Below are positions 8,250 through 15,235 of a stretch of DNA of 32,333 nt, piece after piece. Numbering within the stretch: position 1 is the stretch's first letter; the number at the start of each line of letters is the position of its first letter. A program made the translations under genes and the position numbers. Source of the DNA: Planctomycetaceae bacterium (GTDB lineage: Bacteria; Planctomycetota; Phycisphaerae; Phycisphaerales; SM1A02); assembly GCA_021297795.1 (NCBI GenBank), contig JAJTGL010000026.1, forward strand, positions 1-32,333, in the 5' to 3' direction. A model generated the notes under the pieces. The model worked only from the letters and a program-made list of their open reading frames with translations. It was not told where the DNA came from and made no database searches.

Positions 8250-10907
8250 TCATTTCGCGTGCGCGACGACCATCGAGTAGCCGGGCATCGTGATCCGGCC
8301 GCGGGCGGTGCGCAGCGGCTCGGTGCCGGCGCGGTCTGCGTCGACCACGATCGTCCATTCGCCGGCTGGCAGCGTGACCTCGACCTCGGCGGGCTCGTCG
8401 TTGTAGGCGACGAAGATGCGCGACCACGGATCCTTCGCGACGCGGCCGTCGATGGTGAAGGCGACGGGGCGTTCGGCGGTGGCGAATGCGAGCGCGCGCC
8501 GGACCTCCGCGTCATCATCCATGCGGAACGCCGGATGTGCGCGACGGAGCCGCACGAGGCCGGCGGTGAAGTCGAAGACATCGCGGTACTCGGCCTTGCG
8601 CGACCAGCCGAAGTCGTTGATGTCGTCGCCGGCGTCGTACGAGTTGTGGTTGCCCTGCTTCGTGCGCGCGAAGTCGCAGCCGCCATGGATGAAGGGGATG
8701 CCCTGGCTCGTGAGCACGATGCCGAGCGCGAGCCTCTGCATCGCGCGGCGCGTGGCATCCGAGGCGCCCGGCTGGGTCTTCGCGATCTTGTCCCAGAGGA
8801 TGAGATTGTCGTGAGCGCTCGCGTAGTTGATCGTCTCGGTGGGCTCGGCGGTGAAGTCGTCGATCGCGCCGGCGACGCCGCGGCGGATCGCGGCGGTGTC
8901 GCCGCCCTCGCCGGTCGCGAAGCCGATCGCGGTGCCGTCGAGATCGCCGCGGATCGCGTTGCGCAGGTGGTCGTTGAAGACCGCGATCGGCAGGCCCTTT
9001 TGCGCGCCCTTGCCGAAGTGGGTCGTTCCGCCGCCGGTCCACGGCTCGCCGTAGAGCGTGGCGTCGGGCCGGATCGCCTTCACGCGCTCGCACGCGGCGC
9101 GTACGGTCTCGGGCTTGTGGCAGCCGAGGAGGTCGAAGCGGAATCCATCGACGCGGTAGTGGCGCAGCCAGTGCTCGAGGCTGTCGACGATGTACTTCCG
9201 CACCATCGGGCGCTCGTCGGCGAGCGCGTTTCCGGTGCCCGAGTCGTTCATCAGGCGGCCGTCGCGCGTGGTTCGGAAGAAGTACCCGGGAACCGCCGCG
9301 CCGAAGGGCGATGAGGGGCCCGCATCCGAGGTGTGGTTGTAGACCACGTCGAGGATGACGCGGATGTCGGCCGCGTGCAGCCGCGAGACGGCGGTGCGCA
9401 GGTCGCGGATCGCGGAGAAGGGGTCGCTCGGGTCGGAGGCGTAGTTCGACTCGGGCACGTTGAAGAGCGTGGTCCAGTAGCCCCAGTTGTACTCGCCGAG
9501 TTTCGCGGTGTAGTCGTGGATCGGGAGGAGGTGGACCGCGGTGACGCCGAGTTCGCGCAGATGGTCGAGGCCGCTGGCGGGTGCGTCGGCGGTCCCGGGT
9601 GCCTCGTGCGCGAGGCCGAGGTAGGTGCCGCGGATGGCGCTGTCCGCGCGCGGATCGCGCTGCGAGAAGTCGCGCACGTGGATCTCGTAGATGATCTCGT
9701 CGGTCGGCTGCGCGAGCTTCGGCTGGGGTGTGGTATCGAAGCCATCGGGCTCGAGGCGGTCGAGGTCGACGACGACCGTGCGCGAACTGTCGGCGTTTGC
9801 CGCGAATCCGTGCATGTCGGGCGCCTCGCGTGTCTCGCCGTAGGCCCGGAACCGATAGCGGTAGGGTGTGCCGTGGAGGTCCTCGTCGACGGTGGTCGAC
9901 CAGACGCCCTTGGCGCCGCGCGTGAGTGCGACGGTGCGCGTCGGCTCGGCGGCGTTGTGATCGTAGAGGAGGAGATCGACGGCGTCGGCGACCGGAGACC
10001 ATGTGGTGAAGGTCGTCCTGCCGTCGGAGATGAACGCGCCGAGGTGCGCGTCGGAGGCGGTGAACTCGGGTGCGTCGAGGACGTTGCGCGCGAGGATCGT
10101 CGCGGGTGGCGCTGCTTCGAGCGGGCCCGCGGTGAAATCGAGGCGAAGGCTTGCGATGTCGTCGGCCTCGACTGCACGCGCGAGCGCGATCTCGTAGAGC
10201 GCCTTTCCGCCGCTTGTCCCGGCACTCTTGACCGACTTGACCTTCGGCGCACGGCCGCCGCTTCGGACGTTCTCGATCGAGATCGCGCGGGGCTCGGCAT
10301 CCTTCCATGGGGCCGTCAGCGCGATCGTGACGAGGTTGTCGCCATCGAGGAACGCACCCACGATCCTGACGCTGGTGTCGACCTTGGAGGGATCGGTCGT
10401 GAAGCCATCCTCGCCCGACTTCACCCAGATCTCGGTGATCTCGCCCTTCGCGAGGGGCACGAAGCGGTCCTGGTCGAAGTCCTTCTCCTCCCAGTTGCCA
10501 CGCCGGATGATGAAGCCGGCACGGGCGGGCGCGGGCGCGAAGGGGATGATCGCGTAGCGGCCGAAGGCGTCCTCGCCGCCGAGATTCGCCTGCTGGCCGT
10601 CGCGGCCTTCGGGCCAGTACCAGATGTTCCAGCCGTTGTAGTCGCGGCCGGGTCGGTGGTAGTGGATGACGAGGATCGACTCGGCGGCTGCACCGTTGAC
10701 ACTGAAACCGTCGAGCTTGAGCTTTGGTGCGAGGCGGGGGTGGTCGTCGGACGCGTGCGTGGCGCGGGACGTTGCGAGGAGGATGCCGACTGCCGCGAGC
10801 GTGACGAGAAGGGCTGCGCGGACGCTGAAACGACGCGGCGTGCGGGAGGGCGCGGATGGGATGCGCGGCGCGGACACCGAAGGCAGCGGGGACGGCATGG
10901 GCGGCAT
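8250..10907 (-). CDS. pulA: Exported type I pullulanase-like enzyme (CBM41-CBM48-GH13)
   Basis: Predicted to hydrolyse alpha-1,6 branch points in pullulan, starch or glycogen outside the cytoplasm. A long basic n-region precedes a hydrophobic segment (~residues 28-44) and a likely cleavage site after THA, ~48. The stretch ILVIHYHRPGRDYNGWNIWYW is a CBM41/PUD starch-binding signature. A CBM48-like domain (~255-345) follows, then the GH13 barrel. Catalytic residues are visible: nucleophile Asp592 (GFRFDLLG), acid/base Glu621 (LYGEPWTGG) and Asp700 (SAHDNL), with region I VILDVVYNHTS. The type I hallmark YNWGYDP reads YNWGYWTTLFNVPES here. A beta-sandwich C-domain ends the 885-residue protein, a normal size. 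Start ATG 10907 is the first Met before the signal segment; ATG 10898 is an alternative. It is divergent from the hypothetical gene at 11004. Confidence 0.9.
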   Translation of the reverse strand: MPPMPSPLPSVSAPRIPSAPSRTPRRFSVRAALLVTLAAVGILLATSRATHASDDHPRLAPKLKLDGFSVNGAAAESILVIHYHRPGRDYNGWNIWYWPEGRDGQQANLGGEDAFGRYAIIPFAPAPARAGFIIRRGNWEEKDFDQDRFVPLAKGEITEIWVKSGEDGFTTDPSKVDTSVRIVGAFLDGDNLVTIALTAPWKDAEPRAISIENVRSGGRAPKVKSVKSAGTSGGKALYEIALARAVEADDIASLRLDFTAGPLEAAPPATILARNVLDAPEFTASDAHLGAFISDGRTTFTTWSPVADAVDLLLYDHNAAEPTRTVALTRGAKGVWSTTVDEDLHGTPYRYRFRAYGETREAPDMHGFAANADSSRTVVVDLDRLEPDGFDTTPQPKLAQPTDEIIYEIHVRDFSQRDPRADSAIRGTYLGLAHEAPGTADAPASGLDHLRELGVTAVHLLPIHDYTAKLGEYNWGYWTTLFNVPESNYASDPSDPFSAIRDLRTAVSRLHAADIRVILDVVYNHTSDAGPSSPFGAAVPGYFFRTTRDGRLMNDSGTGNALADERPMVRKYIVDSLEHWLRHYRVDGFRFDLLGCHKPETVRAACERVKAIRPDATLYGEPWTGGGTTHFGKGAQKGLPIAVFNDHLRNAIRGDLDGTAIGFATGEGGDTAAIRRGVAGAIDDFTAEPTETINYASAHDNLILWDKIAKTQPGASDATRRAMQRLALGIVLTSQGIPFIHGGCDFARTKQGNHNSYDAGDDINDFGWSRKAEYRDVFDFTAGLVRLRRAHPAFRMDDDAEVRRALAFATAERPVAFTIDGRVAKDPWSRIFVAYNDEPAEVEVTLPAGEWTIVVDADRAGTEPLRTARGRITMPGYSMVVAHAK

Positions 10908-11003
10908 GGGGCGAGTGTAATCAACCGCCGTGATTTTCCGACGTTGCTGCGATTCGACGTCGTGCGTGTTCTCGCACGCCGATGGCTCCGGTACGTTGGT
11001 GGC
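10908..11003. promoter_or_regulatory. Divergent promoter region, pullulanase / hypothetical protein
   Basis: These 96 bp separate two divergent starts, so promoters for both must lie here or inside the genes. A GTGCG...CGCAC inverted repeat with a six-base spacer is present around 10963-10980. No consensus -35/-10 pair is clear. Confidence 0.35.
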
Positions 11004-11537
11004 ATGGGCGACCCGGCACACCCCTTCGGCAAGCGGCCTGCGAACCTCGCACCGGCGACTCTCAAGGAGGTCGGCGCGGCACTTGCTGCGATCGCGGGAT
11101 CCGATGCGGCGGGCGCGGGTCCGAAGTGGGGGGCGATGCACAAGACGCTTCTCAAGGCGAAGGTCGACCCGCAGGCGATCATGCGGTTGGTGGCGGCGCG
11201 CGACCTGCCGGGGCTCGAGGCGCTGGTCCGCTGGCTGCACGGCGAGGAGATCGCGGTGGTGGCGCCCGTCGCGGAGCCGGCCGAGGAGATCGACATCGAG
11301 GTACAGCGGAGTGCGATGCGGGCGTTTCGGAAGCGGCTGCGCTTTGCGCGGCTCGATGCGGAGAGCAGGCTTGGCGTGGGGCCGATGTCGACGGGGAAGC
11401 GCAACGAGATCGACGCGATCATCGCGCCGCGGGAGTATCCGGTGGCGGTGTGGGAGGCGCTGGTGAGGGCGGGGCGGTTGCGGCGCGAGGGCGGGGGGTT
11501 CTACGCGCTGGTGCAGGACGACGTGGGCGACGACTGA
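11004..11537 (+). CDS. Hypothetical protein, 177 aa
   Basis: I do not recognise this family. The product is small, mixed-charge, has no signal peptide or membrane segment, and is probably cytoplasmic. It looks mostly helical at the N-terminus (TLKEVGAALAAIAG, LVRWLHGEEI). An Ala/Glu/Pro linker (~80-95) separates this from a basic C-terminal part rich in Arg (RSAMRAFRKRLRFARLDAESRLG). A conserved-looking ending, PREYPVAVWEALVRAGRLRREGG, resembles a winged-helix-like tip, but that is only an impression. ATG 11004 follows 96 bp after the divergent pullulanase start; no strong Shine-Dalgarno precedes it. Codon choice is strongly GC3-biased like its neighbours, supporting a real gene. It is followed by the palindrome pair in the convergent gap before the rluD-like gene. 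Confidence 0.75.
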   Translation: MGDPAHPFGKRPANLAPATLKEVGAALAAIAGSDAAGAGPKWGAMHKTLLKAKVDPQAIMRLVAARDLPGLEALVRWLHGEEIAVVAPVAEPAEEIDIEVQRSAMRAFRKRLRFARLDAESRLGVGPMSTGKRNEIDAIIAPREYPVAVWEALVRAGRLRREGGGFYALVQDDVGDD

Positions 11538-11567
11538 GCGCGGGAGAGTGCCACGCAGTGCCAGACG

Positions 11568-11620
11568 GTGCACGGCACGTGCCGCCTGGTGCCTGGCACC
11601 AGACGGCACGTGCCGTGCAC
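11568..11620. repeat. 53 bp near-perfect palindrome, copy 1
   Basis: Two 26 bp arms surround a single central T (GGTGCC-T-GGCACC core). They pair with one mismatch. The arms contain the nested palindrome GGCACGTGCC, so each arm can also fold on itself. It lies 30 bp after the stop of the 177-aa gene, in a convergent gap. Confidence 0.9.
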
Positions 11621-11674
11621 GCGGAGACGCGTGCGGATTCACCGGGAATCAGGCAGGTCGGTGCGAGATGGGGT

Positions 11675-11729
11675 GGTGCACGGCACGTGCCATGCGGTGC
11701 CTGGCACCGCATGGCACGTGCCGTGCACC
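11675..11729. repeat. 55 bp perfect palindrome, copy 2
   Basis: Two 27 bp arms pair perfectly around one central T. The outer 17 bases of each arm (GTGCACGGCACGTGCC) and the GGTGCC-T-GGCACC centre are shared with copy 1. Only the bases between them differ (GCCT versus ATGC), and these changes are compensatory within copy 2. It ends 12 bp before the rluD-like stop codon. Confidence 0.92.
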
Positions 11730-11740
11730 GTCTGGCACCG

Positions 11741-12967
11741 TCAGGCGAGGCCGGCGGCCGCGAGATCGATCGTCGCGCCCGGCGGGTCGCGGCGTGTTGC
11801 GGCAGCTGCTGTGCCAGCGGCTCCGACGCGCGCGCTCGCCGCACGCAGCAGGTCGATCGCCCGTCGGATGTCCGCCGCGACCGGCGCCGTGAAGCGCATC
11901 GGCGCCTCTGTCATCGGATGCCGGAATCCAGGCGTCGTCGCGTGCAGGGCCTGTCGCGCCATCAGCATCGCATCGCTGTCGCCACCGAGGTCGCGCTCGG
12001 TCGAATGCCGCCCGCCGTACATGTCGTCGCCGACGATCGGATGCCCCGTGTACGAAAGATGCACGCGGATCTGATGCGTGCGCCCGGTCTTCAGCTCGAG
12101 TTCGACCAGCGCGAACCGACGCGGACCGTCCTGCCCGCCCGCGCCGCCCTCGATCACGTACCGCTCCCGGACGCGTGCGATCGTCAGCGACGGCTTACCT
12201 GTCTCGTCGTGACGCACCGCGTACTTCTCCTTGATCGTCGGGTGCTTCCCGAGCGGAAGATCGATCGTCTCCACGTCGCGCTCGGGGTGGCCGTGCACGA
12301 GCGCGAGGTAGCGCTTGTCGGTGCGCCGCATCTCGAACTGCTTGCCAAGCCGCCAGTGCGCGGTGTCGTTCTTCGCACTCACGATCGCGCCAGACGTGAA
12401 CTTGTCAAGCCGATGGACGACGCCCGGCCGCGCGAACTCCTCGCCGACCTTCGAGAGTTCGCCGCCCGAGACATGCTTGAAGCGCCACGCGAGCGCGTTG
12501 ACGAGCGTGCCCGACTTGTGGCTGCGCGCGGGATGGACGATGAGGCCCGCCTCCTTGTTGACGACGATGATCGAGTCGTCCTCGTAGAGCACGTCGAGCG
12601 GAATGTCCTCCGGTTGGATCGCGCCCGAGGGCGGCGGAGGCAGCGTGGCGACGATTCGGTCGCCCTTCCGGAGTTTGGTGGAGCTCTTCGGCACGCGCCC
12701 GTTGACGGTGATCGCCTCCTCCTCGATCAGCCGCTGGATCTGCGTGCGCGAGAGAAACGGCACGCGGTCGACCATGTAGCGGTCGAGCCGCTTGTCGAGG
12801 TCCTTCAGCAGTTCGAACTCGACCGTGACGGGGCTCTCGTCGTCCTTCGCCGCGTTCTCCTCGTAGATCGCGAAGAGCGCGTCGCGGTCGATGGCGCCAC
12901 CGGCGCCGAGGAGGGACGCGGTGCGTTCGAGTCGTGCATCGTTCGATTCGTCCACCGGGCTCTCCAC
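11741..12967 (-). CDS. rluD: RluD/RluA-family 23S rRNA pseudouridine synthase
   Basis: Isomerises specific uridines in large-subunit rRNA to pseudouridine; the exact target positions cannot be told from sequence. A charged N-terminal extension of ~50 residues precedes an S4 RNA-binding domain (~55-105: RLDRYMVDRVP...SRTQIQRLIEEEAITVNG). The catalytic domain carries the RluA-family motif HRLDKFTSG with catalytic Asp188, followed by KRYLALVHG and the RTHQIRVHL motif. At 408 residues it is longer than the usual ~320 because of the N-terminal extension and an Ala-rich tail. The GTG start at 12967 lies within a 12 bp direct repeat (GTGGAGAGCCCG, twice), which gives a second in-frame GTG at 12955, so the true start is ambiguous. 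It follows the TPR-like gene by 93 bp in the same frame and is probably in its operon. Confidence 0.92.
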   Translation of the reverse strand: MESPVDESNDARLERTASLLGAGGAIDRDALFAIYEENAAKDDESPVTVEFELLKDLDKRLDRYMVDRVPFLSRTQIQRLIEEEAITVNGRVPKSSTKLRKGDRIVATLPPPPSGAIQPEDIPLDVLYEDDSIIVVNKEAGLIVHPARSHKSGTLVNALAWRFKHVSGGELSKVGEEFARPGVVHRLDKFTSGAIVSAKNDTAHWRLGKQFEMRRTDKRYLALVHGHPERDVETIDLPLGKHPTIKEKYAVRHDETGKPSLTIARVRERYVIEGGAGGQDGPRRFALVELELKTGRTHQIRVHLSYTGHPIVGDDMYGGRHSTERDLGGDSDAMLMARQALHATTPGFRHPMTEAPMRFTAPVAADIRRAIDLLRAASARVGAAGTAAAATRRDPPGATIDLAAAGLA

Positions 12968-13060
12968 CGGGCTCTCCAGCGGGTGCTCTCCGCCGGGTTT
13001 CGCGGGGAAGTGCTGCGAGCCATTCCAAGCCGTCGCAGCGACGGAGGGTTCGACGGCGCG

Positions 13061-13909
13061 TCAGCCGCCCGAGCCGGGAGCCGCGCCCGCCGGGGTCTCG
13101 CCGGAAGGCGCTCCACCGGTGGCGTCGGCATTCGGTTGCGCCGACTGTTCGCGGATCAGCTCCTCGAACAGCGTGTCGCCCGAACCGGCGCCCGGGGTCG
13201 TCGGATTGACCGGTGCGACGGGCTTTGCGGGCAGTTCCGCCGCGGTCGGGATCGGAATCGCCGTGGCGAGCGTCATCGTCTCGCCTGCGCGCCACTTGGC
13301 GAGCTTCTCGTACTGCGGCCAGCGCGAGCCCGCGAGCGTTGCCGCCTCGTCGAGCAACTTGCGCGAGCCATCGAAGTCGCTGCGGCTCTCGGCGACGGCG
13401 GCGCGACCGAACAGCGTCGACATGACCACGGTGATGGCCTGCTCGCGCTTGCCACCGGCAACCTTGACCGCGAGATCCGCGGCGGAGGTGTAGTTGCCGT
13501 CGGCGGCCTCCTGCACGGCCTTGCGGGTACCGGCATCGAGCAGGACGGCGGGGGTGTCACCCTGCTTCGGCGTGAGCTCGCCCGAGCGAATCTGCGCGAG
13601 GCGAAGATCGCCGGCGCGCATGTTCGCCATCATCGCCACCTGGAGAACCTCGGCGTGCTTGCGCGCGACCTCGTCGAAATCCTCGGCCATCGTCGCCTGC
13701 TGCAGATCCTGCCATGCAAGCGAGCTCTTCTCGACACGCTTGCGCTGCCAGAGGTTGTAGCCCATCGCCGCGCACGCGGCGAGCAGCGCGACGAGCAGGT
13801 AGTTCGGTCCCTGCTTCTTCAGCCAGAACACGAAGTCGTCGTTGATCCGGCTCTCGGAGAGGTCCGTCGTCTGGACCTGCGACTGACGGTTGTCGGGAGT
13901 CTTCGCCAT
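13061..13909 (-). CDS. Membrane-anchored TPR-like protein, 282 aa
   Basis: An N-terminal cytoplasmic stretch of ~37 residues precedes one transmembrane helix (NYLLVALLAACAAMGYNLW, ~36-54) and a basic stop (QRKRVEK). The remaining ~150 residues are helical and resemble the YfgM-type tetratricopeptide region (WQDLQQATMAEDFDEVARKH, then paired helices with A/G/Y positions). A Pro/Ala/Gly-rich disordered tail follows. The YfgM family works at the membrane with Sec and periplasmic chaperones, but resemblance here is at architecture level only, so no function is claimed. ATG 13909 is the obvious start. It lies 154 bp downstream of the HAD phosphatase gene and upstream of the pseudouridine synthase, all on one strand. 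A TAGATT sequence ~15-20 bp before the ATG is a weak -10 candidate. Confidence 0.75.
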   Translation of the reverse strand: MAKTPDNRQSQVQTTDLSESRINDDFVFWLKKQGPNYLLVALLAACAAMGYNLWQRKRVEKSSLAWQDLQQATMAEDFDEVARKHAEVLQVAMMANMRAGDLRLAQIRSGELTPKQGDTPAVLLDAGTRKAVQEAADGNYTSAADLAVKVAGGKREQAITVVMSTLFGRAAVAESRSDFDGSRKLLDEAATLAGSRWPQYEKLAKWRAGETMTLATAIPIPTAAELPAKPVAPVNPTTPGAGSGDTLFEELIREQSAQPNADATGGAPSGETPAGAAPGSGG

Positions 13910-14063
13910 GGGTCGGACAATCTATCGACTCACGGCCGCGTACGGATGCGTCTCTCGAGGATCGGGGCGGATAACCATCCGCGACGTGCCCGTACCACCC
14001 GCATCCGGCCTCCGCAGCCGAGGGGTAGGGAAGCCGCGGCGGGGTCCGGGTGCTCGTCAGGCG

Positions 14064-14945
14064 TCAGATCGGACGCCGGCTCTCGCGATTGGCCGCAAGG
14101 ACGATCTCCGCGGCAGCGGCAAATCCACCCCGGTCGTGGTGCCCAGCGCGCGCCTTCGCCACGGCGGCGATGCGCGGGTCGGCGTTCTCCATCGCGATGC
14201 CGAGTCCTGCGTTGCGGATCATCTCGAGATCGTTCAGGCCATCGCCGACTGCGGCGGTCTCGGCCGGGTCGATGCCGAAGCCCACGCATACCGCCTCGAT
14301 CGCGGTCCACTTGTTCACGTTCCGGTCGAAGGCCTCGAGGAGGTGGGTCGGCGAGTTGATCGCCTCCTCGGCGGTGAGCGCGCTCCAATGCTGGACGAAG
14401 ATCCGGTCGCCGAGGTCGCGGGCGATCCGATCGACCACCGGTGCGAGCGCGGCGTGCGGCGCCACGGCACCCACGCGGACGGTGTGCTCGATCGACGGGT
14501 GCTCCTCGATCCGCGCGACGCGGCGGTAGGTGACGGGCAGGACGTCGAACCACCATGCGGTCGCCGGGTCAAACGCGTGATCGCCGACCATCACGTAGTC
14601 GAAGCCCGCCTCGGTGTGGTCGAGCAGGTGCTGCGCCAGCAGGTCGTGTTCGGCGAGGATGCGACTCGTGGCGCGCACGAGGTCGGCCGGCAGACCCCGG
14701 CGAATGACCACGCGGCCGTCGCGCGCGTCGTGGACAAGCGCGCCGCCGGCCATGATCGCGTGACCTTCGTGGTTGATGTGGTCGAGGACGTGGCCACACT
14801 CGCGCAGCGCGCGGCCGGTGGCGGGGATCACCTCGACGCCGGCGTCCTGAAGCCGTCGGATCGCGCGAAGGTTCTCCTCGCTGACCTGACCTCGTCGGTC
14901 GAGGAGAGTTCCGTCCAGATCGGTGACGAGGAGTCGGTAGCGCAC
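14064..14945 (-). CDS. HAD-superfamily Cof-type (IIB) phosphatase
   Basis: A 293-residue cytoplasmic phosphatase, probably acting on sugar phosphates or similar small phosphorylated metabolites. All four HAD motifs are visible: motif I VTDLDGTLL (nucleophile Asp9 and acid/base Asp11), motif II VIPATGRA (Thr), motif III Lys in VNKWTAIE, and motif IV AVGDGLNDLEMI. The long insert between motifs II and III (~residues 60-195) is the C2 cap expected for the Cof/YbiV group, and the length is typical. The chosen start is GTG at 14945, directly before the first beta strand; no ATG lies upstream in frame close by. The gene is divergent from the IorA-IorB-like gene, with the phased 10 bp repeat array in the gap. 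Confidence 0.9.
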   Translation of the reverse strand: MRYRLLVTDLDGTLLDRRGQVSEENLRAIRRLQDAGVEVIPATGRALRECGHVLDHINHEGHAIMAGGALVHDARDGRVVIRRGLPADLVRATSRILAEHDLLAQHLLDHTEAGFDYVMVGDHAFDPATAWWFDVLPVTYRRVARIEEHPSIEHTVRVGAVAPHAALAPVVDRIARDLGDRIFVQHWSALTAEEAINSPTHLLEAFDRNVNKWTAIEAVCVGFGIDPAETAAVGDGLNDLEMIRNAGLGIAMENADPRIAAVAKARAGHHDRGGFAAAAEIVLAANRESRRPI

Positions 14946-15012
14946 GGGCGGAGTCTACGGCACGCCCCGTCCTCCGACATCGGCACGCGGGGCACCGCGT
15001 CGAGGAGTCGGT

Positions 15013-15102
15013 CTCGGCCGATCGTGATGAATCTCGGCGGAACTCGGCGAACCTTGGTGTGGCTCGGTGAGACTCGGTGAGACTCGGTGAGACTGGGCGA
15101 AT
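15013..15102. repeat. Array of 10 bp direct repeats in a divergent gap
   Basis: From 15033 to 15102 seven consecutive 10-base units keep exact phase: CTCGGCGGAA, CTCGGCGAAC, CTTGGTGTGG, three identical CTCGGTGAGA, then CTGGGCGAAT. An in-phase unit CTCGGCCGAT lies at 15013-15022. A 10 bp period equals about one helical turn. The array sits between the starts of the HAD phosphatase (14945, -) and the IorA-IorB-like gene (15236, +), so a regulatory role is possible, as is simple slippage expansion. Confidence 0.85.
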
Positions 15103-15235
15103 CCCGCTGCATCGTCGTGCGGGGCGAGTTCGCCCGAATCCGATCCCGCTTCACCCGGACCTCCGTCGGACGCCACTCCCGCATCCGCCCGTCTCCGCCA
15201 CGCCTCGGCGACGCCCGGCGCATTATCCTGCGCCC

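Noticed and set aside
9333-11003. Long plus-strand extension upstream of the 177-aa protein
   Set aside because: It is antisense to the pullulanase; only the part from ATG 11004 lies outside that gene and looks like a protein.
11538-11740. Small proteins encoded in the palindromes
   Set aside because: The open frames there are by-products of GTGCAC/GGCACC repeats (repeating V-P-G-T and H-V-P-C patterns).
10982-14359. A 1125-residue plus-strand frame through the palindromes and rluD region
   Set aside because: It reads through the palindromes and then antisense to the pseudouridine synthase, TPR-like and HAD genes.
15033-15102. Coding repeat at the N-terminus of the IorA-IorB-like protein
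   Set aside because: A 10 bp period does not keep frame, and the translation upstream of GTG 15236 is Arg/Pro-rich nonsense without family similarity.
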